Assembly (NCBI GenBank): GCA_947175575.1
Contig: CAMWNG010000007.1
Span: 1 to 53,378 of the forward strand
Source of the DNA: an uncultured Bacteroidales bacterium
GTDB taxonomy: Bacteria > Bacteroidota > Bacteroidia > Bacteroidales > Muribaculaceae
Direction: 5' to 3'
Length of the DNA: 53,378 nt
The translations under genes and the position numbers were made by a program. Below the pieces are notes generated by a model that saw only the letters and a program-made list of their open reading frames with translations, was not told the DNA's origin and made no database searches. Positions 1-7,390 of this stretch are shown in pieces; position 1 is the first letter of the stretch; every line of letters begins with the position of its first letter.

Positions 1-106
1 AATAATCGTCTCGACGCTCTGATATTACGCCTTTATAAGGGATTTTATAGCTTAAATTTGCCGTTGGAATGGTTACGACCGCTCCACGACATTTGGGTAA
101 AATAAG

Positions 107-265
107 AAGCGTTATGCTTATCTTGTAGTTTGTGAACGTAGGAAATTCAGAAACCGATGCAAGGGATAGCATAGTGGTTCTCACGCATATAGCGTGGGTC
201 GCTATCGTTACATCTGCATCAAAGGTTTCCTACGACCTACAAACTAAGACGTAGCATAGTTGGCT
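107..265. repeat. Long imperfect inverted repeat (structured RNA or MITE-like)
   Basis: The arms pair in blocks: ATGCT 114-118 with 253-257, TAGTTTGT 126-133 with 239-246, CGTAGGAAA 137-145 with 226-234, GATGCA 156-161 with 215-220, GATAGC 165-170 with 201-206, and a terminal CTCACGC/GCGTGGG stem (180-186/192-198) closed by a 5-base loop. Short internal loops separate the blocks, giving a rod-like fold of about 145-160 nt. This is seen directly. Whether it is a transcribed RNA, a nonautonomous element or a protein-binding palindrome cannot be settled here. Confidence 0.7.
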
Positions 266-270
266 CACGT
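168..270 (+). repeat. Direct repeat of an AGCATAGT...CTCACG motif
   Basis: The motif at 168-186 recurs with small changes at 253-270. One copy sits at the apex of the long palindrome and the other just outside its right foot. The spacing is about 85 bases. The copies may be protein-binding sites or the result of duplication; no function is assigned. Confidence 0.5.
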
Positions 271-339
271 TTCTATATTAAGAGATATATTTATTAGTCT
301 TAGTAAAGTGCCAACAGTTAAGACAAAAGAATCTGCAAC

Positions 340-1509
340 ATGAAAAGACTTATTCAAACAGTACTGATGATGCTGATTACCATATGCAGCATATCAGCTC
401 AGGAGATCGCAAGAGTCGAATACAAGGAGTTCAATTCAAAAAATTTCCCTTTCAAGCGTCCTTTCCTTATCTTTACCCCGGAGGATTACGACACTAACGT
501 CAATTCTGATTATGACGTAATCTATGTCTTTGATGCACAATGGTATTCAAGATTTGGACTGGTTCATAATCTGTTGCACTATGGTTGCCAGGAGGAGGCA
601 ACTCCGAATGAAGACGATCATCCATATATTGTTGTGGGCATTCCTTCTCCATACGTTCCTGAATATAACTACGAAAGAAATTGCGATTTCTATTCATTAC
701 CGGTAAATACTCCTATACCTGAAGGAAGATCTGAGGAATTCTTTTGTGCTCCTAAATTCAAGAAATTTCTTAAGGAGGAACTGATGCCCTTCATTGATTC
801 AAACTACCGCACAACAGGTCATACTCTCGCTGTAGGTCATTCATTGAGTGCTTCATTCATTCTGGACGCTTTGGAAACAGAGGATATGTTTGATGATTAC
901 ATCGCTTTGTCGCCAAATCTCTGTTGGGATGATGATCTTTGGGCGGACCGCCTTATAAACTTCAATTTCAATGACGGCAAGCCGCGTTACTTCTTCTTTA
1001 ACATGGCTAACGAATGTGAGGAAACCGGATGGGGTCCCGAGTGGCGTCCGGCTTACGACAAGGTGAAAAATCATTTTGAATCAACCGCTTTACCGTCCAA
1101 TATTGTGATGAAATTCAACGAATCGCCACAATATTCCCATAATCCAAGTTATCAGCCTGTGATTATCGATGCCCTGAAAGATTATTGCATCTATAGACTT
1201 ACTCATAATCATGAGCCTGTCACTGAGGAGGCTTATCCGGTTCATATCGAACTTAAAGGTAAATTGTTAAGCGGTGATGTCTATATAACAGGAAATCAAG
1301 AAGCACTTGCAAACTGGAATCCGATGGGTGTAAAGATGAATCAGGTTAATGATTCCACCTACACAATTGACCTTAATCTTAGACTGCCCGCTGAATATAA
1401 ATTTACACAAGGCACATGGGAGCAACAGCCGTTCCCTAAAAACACTGTGCCCGGTAATCTCAGGATTGATGACCCTAAAAAGACTGTGAAATATTACGAG
1501 ACATATTAA
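340..1509 (+). CDS. Secreted alpha/beta-hydrolase esterase with C-terminal starch-binding-like domain
   Basis: 389 residues with a cleavable signal peptide (about 1-20, ending ...ISAQ). The body resembles the putative esterase family (enterochelin-esterase/IroE-like, esterase D fold): a YDVIYVFD strand near the N-terminus and the nucleophile elbow GHSLS at about residue 167. The last ~90 residues (from about 300) look like a CBM20-type starch-binding beta-sandwich, with the typical VYITGN...LANWNP string. Expected location is periplasm or cell surface. The exact ester substrate is unknown. The gene stands alone between the palindromic region and a strong bidirectional terminator. The start is the ATG that begins the signal peptide. 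Confidence 0.8.
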   Translation: MKRLIQTVLMMLITICSISAQEIARVEYKEFNSKNFPFKRPFLIFTPEDYDTNVNSDYDVIYVFDAQWYSRFGLVHNLLHYGCQEEATPNEDDHPYIVVGIPSPYVPEYNYERNCDFYSLPVNTPIPEGRSEEFFCAPKFKKFLKEELMPFIDSNYRTTGHTLAVGHSLSASFILDALETEDMFDDYIALSPNLCWDDDLWADRLINFNFNDGKPRYFFFNMANECEETGWGPEWRPAYDKVKNHFESTALPSNIVMKFNESPQYSHNPSYQPVIIDALKDYCIYRLTHNHEPVTEEAYPVHIELKGKLLSGDVYITGNQEALANWNPMGVKMNQVNDSTYTIDLNLRLPAEYKFTQGTWEQQPFPKNTVPGNLRIDDPKKTVKYYETY

Positions 1510-1575
1510 ATCGTAATGCCCGCTTCAAACGAGGATAAATAGATGGTGGTGAAGTGTATGAACACAGAACATTAC

Positions 1576-1625
1576 TATGTACAAAAGAAAAAACAGCCTG
1601 CAGGCTGTTTTTTCTTTTGTACATA
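1576..1625. terminator. Perfect 50-bp palindrome acting as bidirectional terminator
   Basis: The two 25-base arms (1576-1600 and 1601-1625) are exact reverse complements with no spacer. They contain a GC core (ACAGCCTG/CAGGCTGT) flanked by A6 and T6 runs. It lies between the stop codons of the convergent esterase and rprY genes, so it can terminate both transcripts. Confidence 0.85.
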
Positions 1626-1637
1626 TAATGTGGTACG

Positions 1638-2345
1638 TTATTTTGCGGGTTCGACGTCAGGAGCGATGAGTTTGTAGCCCTTGCCGTGGATGTTGATGAT
1701 TTCGATGGAGGGGTCGTCCTTGAGGTGCTTGCGCAGTTTGGTGATGTAGACGTCCATCGAGCGGGCGTTGAAGTAGTTATCGTCGATCCAGATGGTCTTG
1801 AGGGCATAGTTGCGCTCGAGGATCGAGTTGACGTGTGCGCAGAGCAGACTGAGGAGTTCGGATTCCTTGGTGGTTAGTTTCGTGACCTTGTCGCCGATCA
1901 TCAGCACCTGTTTCTGGGTATCGAAGGTGAATTTGCCGATTTTGTACATTGTGACGTCCTTGCCTTTCTTGCCCTTGACGCGGCGCAGGATGGCTTCGAT
2001 GCGCAGAACGAGTTCTTCCATCGAGAAGGGTTTGGTGATGTAGTCATCTGCTCCGATCTTGAAGCCTTCGAGGATATCGTCCTTAAGCTGTTTTGCAGTC
2101 AGGAAAATGATGGGCACCTCGGAGTTGAAAGTGCGGATCTCCTGAGCGAGTGTGAAGCCGTCTTTCTTAGGCATCATGACATCAAGCACGCAGATGTCAT
2201 ATTTTCCTTTGAGAAATGCCTTGTAGCCTGCTTCGCCGTCGTTGTAAAGGTCTGCGTTGAAGCCTTTGGCCTGGAGGTATTCTCTAAGCAGCATGCCGAG
2301 GTTTTCATCGTCCTCACAGAGTAATATTTTCATGCGTTCTTCCAT
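1638..2345 (-). CDS. rprY: Response regulator RprY (OmpR/PhoB type)
   Basis: 235-residue two-component response regulator. The receiver domain (about 5-120) has the acidic pair EDD near residue 11, the phospho-acceptor Asp55 in VLDVMMPKKDG, and the conserved Lys in ITKPF. The C-terminal half is a winged-helix DNA-binding domain of OmpR type (ARSMDVYITKLRKHLKDDPSIEIINIHGKGYKL region). The first residues MEERMKILLCEDDENLG match the RprY family start, which supports the ATG at 2345 over the internal ATG at 2333. It lies downstream of the kinase gene rprX, with 48 bases between them, and is very likely cotranscribed. Confidence 0.92.
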   Translation of the reverse strand: MEERMKILLCEDDENLGMLLREYLQAKGFNADLYNDGEAGYKAFLKGKYDICVLDVMMPKKDGFTLAQEIRTFNSEVPIIFLTAKQLKDDILEGFKIGADDYITKPFSMEELVLRIEAILRRVKGKKGKDVTMYKIGKFTFDTQKQVLMIGDKVTKLTTKESELLSLLCAHVNSILERNYALKTIWIDDNYFNARSMDVYITKLRKHLKDDPSIEIINIHGKGYKLIAPDVEPAK

Positions 2346-2393
2346 AACATTCAGTTTTTAGACATTAATATATATTGTTGATTATTTACGGAT

Positions 2394-3923
2394 TCAGTTT
2401 TTTGAGAGAGGTAAGGTGATTATAAAGCGTGTGCCGACATTGAATTCGCTTTCGGCTGAAATCTGTCCGCCGAGGTCGCCGATAATCTTGCGCACGTAAG
2501 CCAGGCCGAGGCCGAAGCCCTTGACATCGTGGCGGTTGCCGGTGGATACGCGATAGAATTTTTCAAAAATTTTCTTAAGATCGTCGCGGCGTATGCCTAT
2601 GCCGTTGTCCGCTATTGAAATCTCGAGACGGTCGCCGTCGATGTCGCGCGAGCTGACGATGAGGTTTAGGGGGCGTTCCTCCGAGCGGTATTTCACGGCG
2701 TTGTCAAGCAGATTGAAAATCACGTTGGTGAAGTGCATTTCGTCCACTTCGACAAGAGCGTTGAGTGCGTCAAGGTTCGCGGTGATGCTGCCTCCATATT
2801 TCTCAACCTTGAGCTTGAAGGTGTTCACTATGTTGTAGACCACGAGGTTGGCATCAATCTCCTCGATCTTGAGCGAGGCCTTCTGTCGGTCGAACAGGGA
2901 CATCTGCAGCACTTTCTCGACCTGGAAACGTAGACGCTTGGTCTCGTCAGTCACTACCTGAGCCACTTGTTGCAGCATGGCCGGCGATTTGCGGATGTCG
3001 GGATCGTTTAGCATCTGAGCTGCCAAGGATATTGAGGATATAGGGGTCTTGAACTCATGGGTCATGTTGTTGATAAAGTCGTTCTTCATCTCTGTAAGCT
3101 TCTTCTGGCGGAAGGCTACGATGATGGTGAACACGAAAATTATCAGCAGAATGAGTGTGAAGGCGAACGCGGGCACCATGAACGAGATGGAACGGAAGAT
3201 ATAATCGTGCCGATCCGGAAAATATACCTTGAGATAGTAATGGCCGGGAGAAGAGTCGCGCGGGAACAGAATCTGGCTGAACATGTCGGGGCCGGCGAGG
3301 GTAGGGTTCCATCCGCCGGTCTTGAACTGTACGACATCGGCGCTGTTGACCACTGCGAATTCAAACGGAACGTCGATTCCGAGAGTGTCCAGTTGCTGGC
3401 GGAGATAGGTGGCAACTACAGCCGAATCGGCACGTTCGCGCAGGGGGCGTTCTGATGCGGTGGAAAGAATGTTGATGATCACCTCGTCAAGCATGCCTTT
3501 CTGATAGAGGTAGCTATCACGGAAGGCGTTCTGCATGTTTCGGAAATGACGTCCGACAGCACCTGTACCGGTCTGAATCTTGATGATTTCTGATGCATCG
3601 CCTTTGATGGTGAGTTCGGTCTCGAGACCTGAGAGAGTGGAGAATGAGAGTTTTACACCTTCCTGAGCCGGGAGTCCGCTGCCCATACGTTGGGCGTAGA
3701 TGGACTGTGATTCCACCCGACTGAGTTCTTCTTCAAGGAAATGATGAGTTTCATCCTGATCGAGACGCTGGCTGACAGCCAGAAGGCTTTGACGGACCGC
3801 CTGCGAGAACTGCTCGTGGCGGATGGCCACGATGTTTCGCATATAGAAAATCTGAATACACAGCAGACCTATGAAGGTCACTGCCATCAGAATCGTCAAT
3901 ATCCATATTGTCTGTTTTTTCAT
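2394..3923 (-). CDS. rprX: Sensor histidine kinase RprX
   Basis: 509-residue inner-membrane sensor kinase. It has two membrane segments (about 8-28 and 250-275) enclosing a periplasmic sensor domain of some 220 residues. The dimerisation/phospho-acceptor region carries the H-box NMTHEFKTPISS (His near 289). The HATPase domain has an N-box (NVIFNLLDNAVKY), a G1 box (DNGIGI) and a G2 box (GFGLGLAYV). Its partner RprY follows immediately on the same strand. Known family role: the RprX/RprY pair of Bacteroides, first found through altered outer-membrane/drug phenotypes. The signal sensed cannot be read from sequence. A good promoter lies about 150 bases upstream (4069-4100). Confidence 0.92.
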   Translation of the reverse strand: MKKQTIWILTILMAVTFIGLLCIQIFYMRNIVAIRHEQFSQAVRQSLLAVSQRLDQDETHHFLEEELSRVESQSIYAQRMGSGLPAQEGVKLSFSTLSGLETELTIKGDASEIIKIQTGTGAVGRHFRNMQNAFRDSYLYQKGMLDEVIINILSTASERPLRERADSAVVATYLRQQLDTLGIDVPFEFAVVNSADVVQFKTGGWNPTLAGPDMFSQILFPRDSSPGHYYLKVYFPDRHDYIFRSISFMVPAFAFTLILLIIFVFTIIVAFRQKKLTEMKNDFINNMTHEFKTPISSISLAAQMLNDPDIRKSPAMLQQVAQVVTDETKRLRFQVEKVLQMSLFDRQKASLKIEEIDANLVVYNIVNTFKLKVEKYGGSITANLDALNALVEVDEMHFTNVIFNLLDNAVKYRSEERPLNLIVSSRDIDGDRLEISIADNGIGIRRDDLKKIFEKFYRVSTGNRHDVKGFGLGLAYVRKIIGDLGGQISAESEFNVGTRFIITLPLSKN

Positions 3924-4068
3924 CAGGTGCGGGTGTGAGGGATAGGAATGAAACTTACTGTAACCGGGATGGCTTTTCAGGAGATCCTTTTCATTATTAA
4001 CAATCCTTTAACAGGAAGGTTTAACATTAACAAACACTTTTCGAAGTCGGGCGTTTAACATTTGAGTG

Positions 4069-4100
4069 CAAAATTAACTAAAAAAATCGACATGTGCAAG
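4069..4100 (-). promoter_or_regulatory. Promoter of rprXY
   Basis: Read on the minus strand, a -33 box CTTG (4100-4097) is followed after 20 bases by TAATTTTG (4076-4069), matching the Bacteroidetes -7 consensus TAnnTTTG. The predicted transcript starts near 4062, giving a 5' leader of roughly 140 nt before rprX. Confidence 0.6.
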
Positions 4101-4151
4101 AGAAATGTTAAAAAGGTGGGTAAAAATATGTGACCACCCTCAGAATTTTCG

Positions 4152-4159
4152 TATCTTTG
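4152..4159 (+). promoter_or_regulatory. -7 box upstream of the DUF1599 operon
   Basis: TATCTTTG matches TAnnTTTG and lies 20 bases before the ATG at 4180. The transcript would start near 4166 with a very short leader. No good -33 TTTG is present at the expected distance, so confidence is moderate. Confidence 0.5.
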
Positions 4160-4179
4160 CGGTATAAAACAGGACTTAC

Positions 4180-4713
4180 ATGGACACCAATCAACAGTTC
4201 GATCACGCATTAGAACAATGTCGCGCCATATTCGCGGCCAAGTTAAAGGACTATGGTCCATCATGGCGCATAATGCGTCCCCAGAGCGTGACAGATCAGA
4301 TATTCATAAAGGCAAAGAGAATCAGATCGCTTGAAATCAATGGCTTCTCGGCCGTGGGTGAGGGCATCCTGCCCGAATTCATGGCCATAGTGAATTATGC
4401 CATCGTAGGATGCATACAGCTGCGTCACGGATTCGTGGATACCAAGGACATGAGCGCCGCCGATGCATTGAAATTGTATGACACCGTGGCCGACGAAGCC
4501 CGCGAACTGCTCCGGCGCAAGAATCATGATTATAACGAAGCGTGGCGCGGAATGCGGGTGCTGTCCTATACCGACTTCATACTCACCAAGATTGAACGTG
4601 TAAAGGAAATAGAAGACAATCACGGAGCGGTGAGCGTGAGCGAAGGCATTGATTCCAATTATCTCGATATTCTGAACTACGCGGTGTTCGGTATCATCAA
4701 ACTTACGGAATGA
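4180..4713 (+). CDS. DUF1599 (nucleotide-modification-associated domain 1) protein
   Basis: 177 residues, cytoplasmic, no signal peptide. The protein is a tandem duplication. Repeat 1 (about 5-85) has KLKDYGPSWR, then IFIKAKRIRSLE and a C-terminal MAIVNYAIVGCIQL helix. Repeat 2 (about 95-177) has KNHDYNEAWR, FILTKIERVKEIE and LDILNYAVFGIIKL. This matches the DUF1599 family, which is common in Bacteroidetes and has been grouped computationally with nucleotide-modification proteins. No enzymatic activity can be assigned from sequence. Its stop codon overlaps the next start in an ATGA (4710-4713), implying translational coupling. Confidence 0.85.
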   Translation: MDTNQQFDHALEQCRAIFAAKLKDYGPSWRIMRPQSVTDQIFIKAKRIRSLEINGFSAVGEGILPEFMAIVNYAIVGCIQLRHGFVDTKDMSAADALKLYDTVADEARELLRRKNHDYNEAWRGMRVLSYTDFILTKIERVKEIEDNHGAVSVSEGIDSNYLDILNYAVFGIIKLTE

Positions 4714-5990
4714 GCGCAGGCGCATATCCACGATGGAAGACATTGACGGTGTGGGTGGCCCGACTGCTCGCGGGAGCCGCTTTCATCGTATCCGGATGGG
4801 CGAAACTGGTCGATCCGTCGGGTTTTGTGTTCAAAATTGAAGAATATCTGAATGTATGGGGTCTATCCGAGACTTTTCCGCGAGAGATTGTTCTTGTCGG
4901 AGCCGTAGGGCTTTCGTTGTTCGAACTCATAACGGGAGTGATGCTGGCAACCGGGTCGCTGCGACGGAGCGCGCCTTGCTGCGGCCTGCTGATGATGCTC
5001 TTCATGCTGCCGCTGACGGCCTGGATAGCTTTGGCTGACCCGGTGAGCGAATGTGGCTGTTTCGGCGATCTCTGGGTGGTGTCGAACACGGTTACATTTC
5101 TTAAGAATGTAATGATCACGGCGTTGCTTGTGATCCTTCTGATGTGGCATGGGGCTGCGGCTCCGTTATATCGTCCGGAACTGCAATGGATGGTATTGGC
5201 GCTTACGGGTATCTACGGGCTGGTTATAGCCGTGCTCGGATGGCAGATACAGCCGCTTTTGGACTTCCGCCCGTACGGCGTCGGCAAAGAGCTGCTTCCG
5301 GAGCAGGAGGACGCCGATGTTTCATTCATTTATGAGCGCGACGGCGAGCGTCGCGAATTCGCCCTCGAAAGCCTGCCGGATGACAGTTGGGAATTCGTGG
5401 GACGCAAAGGGGGAGAATCCGCTGCCGACAACTCGTTGACGATATTTGACGCCGAAGGCGATGATGTGTCGGAAGATGTGCTCGCTGAACCGGACAGCGT
5501 GCTGTTGATTGTCGTTCCCGAACCCGGTGTTAACAATCTGCTCAGGTCGAGATTCGCCAACGAGATGGCGCGTGACGCGCGCGACCGTGGAATAAGCGTG
5601 GCCGGACTCGTAGCCGCATCCGGCGATGCCCTTCAGGAATGGATTGACCTCGCTTTGCCTGACTATGATGTCTATTCTGCGTCGGATACCTCGCTTAAGC
5701 AACTGGTCCGCGGCCCCATAGGACTTGTCTACGCGCGAGACGGCAAGGTGGTGTGGAAAACAAATTTCGCAAGCCTTGATCCCGACTATCTGAAAGAGTC
5801 GGACAATCCGTTCGGAGGTATGTATCCCATAAGTGACGGCAGGGTGATGCGTTGGCTGACTCTGGTCTATTTTGCCGGATTGTGTCTTTGGCTTGCCATA
5901 AGCGCCCTGACAAAGATAAATTTCCGGAGAAAACCACGAAAAACTGAAGAATCCGGGTCTTCCGGTAATATAATGTCTGAGAAATCATGA
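4710..5990 (+). CDS. BT_3928-type DoxX/MauE-like membrane protein
   Basis: 426 residues. The first ~150 residues form four membrane helices of the DoxX/MauE type (opening with VARLLAGAAFIVSGWAKLVDPSGFVFKIEEY) and include a CGCF-like pair (VSECGCFGDLW). A further helix near 150-170 is followed by a ~200-residue extramembrane region, predicted periplasmic, with a thioredoxin-like appearance but no obvious CxxC. A final helix at about 385-405 ends the protein. This architecture is a recurrent Bacteroidetes family often named after BT_3928. A role in redox or quinone chemistry is inference only. It overlaps both neighbours by 4 bases (ATGA at each end). Confidence 0.8.
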   Translation: MSAGAYPRWKTLTVWVARLLAGAAFIVSGWAKLVDPSGFVFKIEEYLNVWGLSETFPREIVLVGAVGLSLFELITGVMLATGSLRRSAPCCGLLMMLFMLPLTAWIALADPVSECGCFGDLWVVSNTVTFLKNVMITALLVILLMWHGAAAPLYRPELQWMVLALTGIYGLVIAVLGWQIQPLLDFRPYGVGKELLPEQEDADVSFIYERDGERREFALESLPDDSWEFVGRKGGESAADNSLTIFDAEGDDVSEDVLAEPDSVLLIVVPEPGVNNLLRSRFANEMARDARDRGISVAGLVAASGDALQEWIDLALPDYDVYSASDTSLKQLVRGPIGLVYARDGKVVWKTNFASLDPDYLKESDNPFGGMYPISDGRVMRWLTLVYFAGLCLWLAISALTKINFRRKPRKTEESGSSGNIMSEKS

Positions 5991-7390
5991 GTCCATCGCA
6001 ACCTTCACAACTGACGTTAGGCACGAATCCCATCGGCAAATTGTTGGTGCAGTATTCCGTGCCTGCGATCATAGCCGCGGTAGCCACCTCGTTATATAAC
6101 ATAGTTGACAGCATCTTCATCGGCCGCGGCGTAGGACCTATGGCCATAGCCGGTCTGGCCATCACCTTCCCTCTGATGAACCTCGTCGTGGGATTCTGTA
6201 CGCTTATCGCCGCCGGCGGTGCGGCCATATCGTCGATATTCCTCGGGCAGAAGAATGTGGGCCGTGCTACTGATGTGGTCAATAATGTACTCACACTCTG
6301 TTTGATACACTCGGTGGTGTTCGGCGGACTATCCTATATCTTTTTGGACGAGATATTATATTTCTTCGGCGCCACGCCCGAGACTGTTCCTTATGCACGT
6401 GAATTCATGGTAGTGATTCTGTTAGGTACTCCTATCTCGTATGTATTCATCGGTCTCAACAATCTGATGCGCGCCACCGGGTATCCTAAAAAGGCCATGA
6501 TATCGGCGTTGCTGTCTGTGGGGGTCAACATAATCCTCGCACCGATATTTATTTTCTCGCTGAAATGGGGAATCCGCGGAGCGGCCACAGCTACAGTGTG
6601 CGGTCAGTTCTGTGCATGCATCTGGATAGTGATACACTTTATGTCCAAGAAAAGCTACGTGCATTTCGATCTGCGGCGGTCGTGGTTGAGATGGAGTCTT
6701 GTAAAGCGCATTTATTCCATCGGTCTGTCGCCGTTTCTGATGAATTGCTGTGCATGCTTTGTCGTGGTGTTCCTGAACAAATCGCTGCTTGAGGTGGCCG
6801 GCGATGAAGGTAATCTGGCTGTCGGAGCGTACGGCATCATCAACCGCACGACGATGTTCTTCGTAATGATCGTGTTCGGTGTTACCCAAGGCATGCAGCC
6901 CATTCTGGGCTATAACTACGGAGCCGGCCGATGGAACCGTGTGATGGAGACTCTCCGAAAAGGCATCTGGCTGGGTGTCGGCATCACGACGGTGGGTTGG
7001 GCTCTGACCCAGCTCTTCCCGGATGCCATCAGTTCGATGTTCACCACAGACCGCCCCATGATTGACATAGCCCGTGCGGGATTCAGAATTTATTTCTTCA
7101 TATATCCGGTAGTAGGCGCGCAGATTGTGATACAGAACTATTTCCAGAGTATCGGCCATCCCAAGATGTCGATATTCCTGTCGCTTACCCGCCAGCTGAT
7201 ATTCCTCGTCCCGTTGCTATGGTTCCTGCCGGATATTTTCGGCATCAACGGAGTATGGGGTTCGATGGCCGTGAGCGATTTCCTCGCTTTCGCACTGGCT
7301 ATAGTCACTATGATAGTAATGAACCGCAAGTTCGCCCGTAAGTTCAACAAGACAAATGACACGACAACTGCAACTACGGCTGACGCCTGA
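5987..7390 (+). CDS. MATE family efflux transporter
   Basis: 467 residues with about 12 hydrophobic helices in two similar halves, the MATE layout for Na+ or H+ driven export of drugs or metabolites. The opening PIGKLLVQYSVPAIIAAVATSLYNIVDSIFIGRGVGPMAIAGLAI and the mid-protein GVTQGMQPILGYNYGAGRWNR are signature MATE strings. The substrate cannot be predicted. The start codon overlaps the previous stop (ATGA), and the last 35 bases overlap the next gene in another frame, so the four genes from 4180 to 8912 are one transcription unit. Confidence 0.93.
   Translation: MSPSQPSQLTLGTNPIGKLLVQYSVPAIIAAVATSLYNIVDSIFIGRGVGPMAIAGLAITFPLMNLVVGFCTLIAAGGAAISSIFLGQKNVGRATDVVNNVLTLCLIHSVVFGGLSYIFLDEILYFFGATPETVPYAREFMVVILLGTPISYVFIGLNNLMRATGYPKKAMISALLSVGVNIILAPIFIFSLKWGIRGAATATVCGQFCACIWIVIHFMSKKSYVHFDLRRSWLRWSLVKRIYSIGLSPFLMNCCACFVVVFLNKSLLEVAGDEGNLAVGAYGIINRTTMFFVMIVFGVTQGMQPILGYNYGAGRWNRVMETLRKGIWLGVGITTVGWALTQLFPDAISSMFTTDRPMIDIARAGFRIYFFIYPVVGAQIVIQNYFQSIGHPKMSIFLSLTRQLIFLVPLLWFLPDIFGINGVWGSMAVSDFLAFALAIVTMIVMNRKFARKFNKTNDTTTATTADA

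Larger units (their letters stand above)
1..339. other. Gene-free leader region with palindromic structure
   Basis: No convincing coding frame is seen here. The stretch holds a long imperfect inverted repeat at about 107-265 and a directly repeated motif, both listed separately. A TAnnTTTG match (TAAATTTG, 53-60) could be the -7 box of a plus-strand transcript running through the palindrome, but its -33 box is poor. A weak second stem, GTTGGC (259-264) with GCCAAC (310-315), lies just before the esterase start. Confidence 0.5.

Noticed and set aside
6422-7159. 245-codon minus-strand frame opposite the MATE gene
   Set aside because: Antisense shadow; the MATE frame has the family motifs and overlapping operon neighbours.
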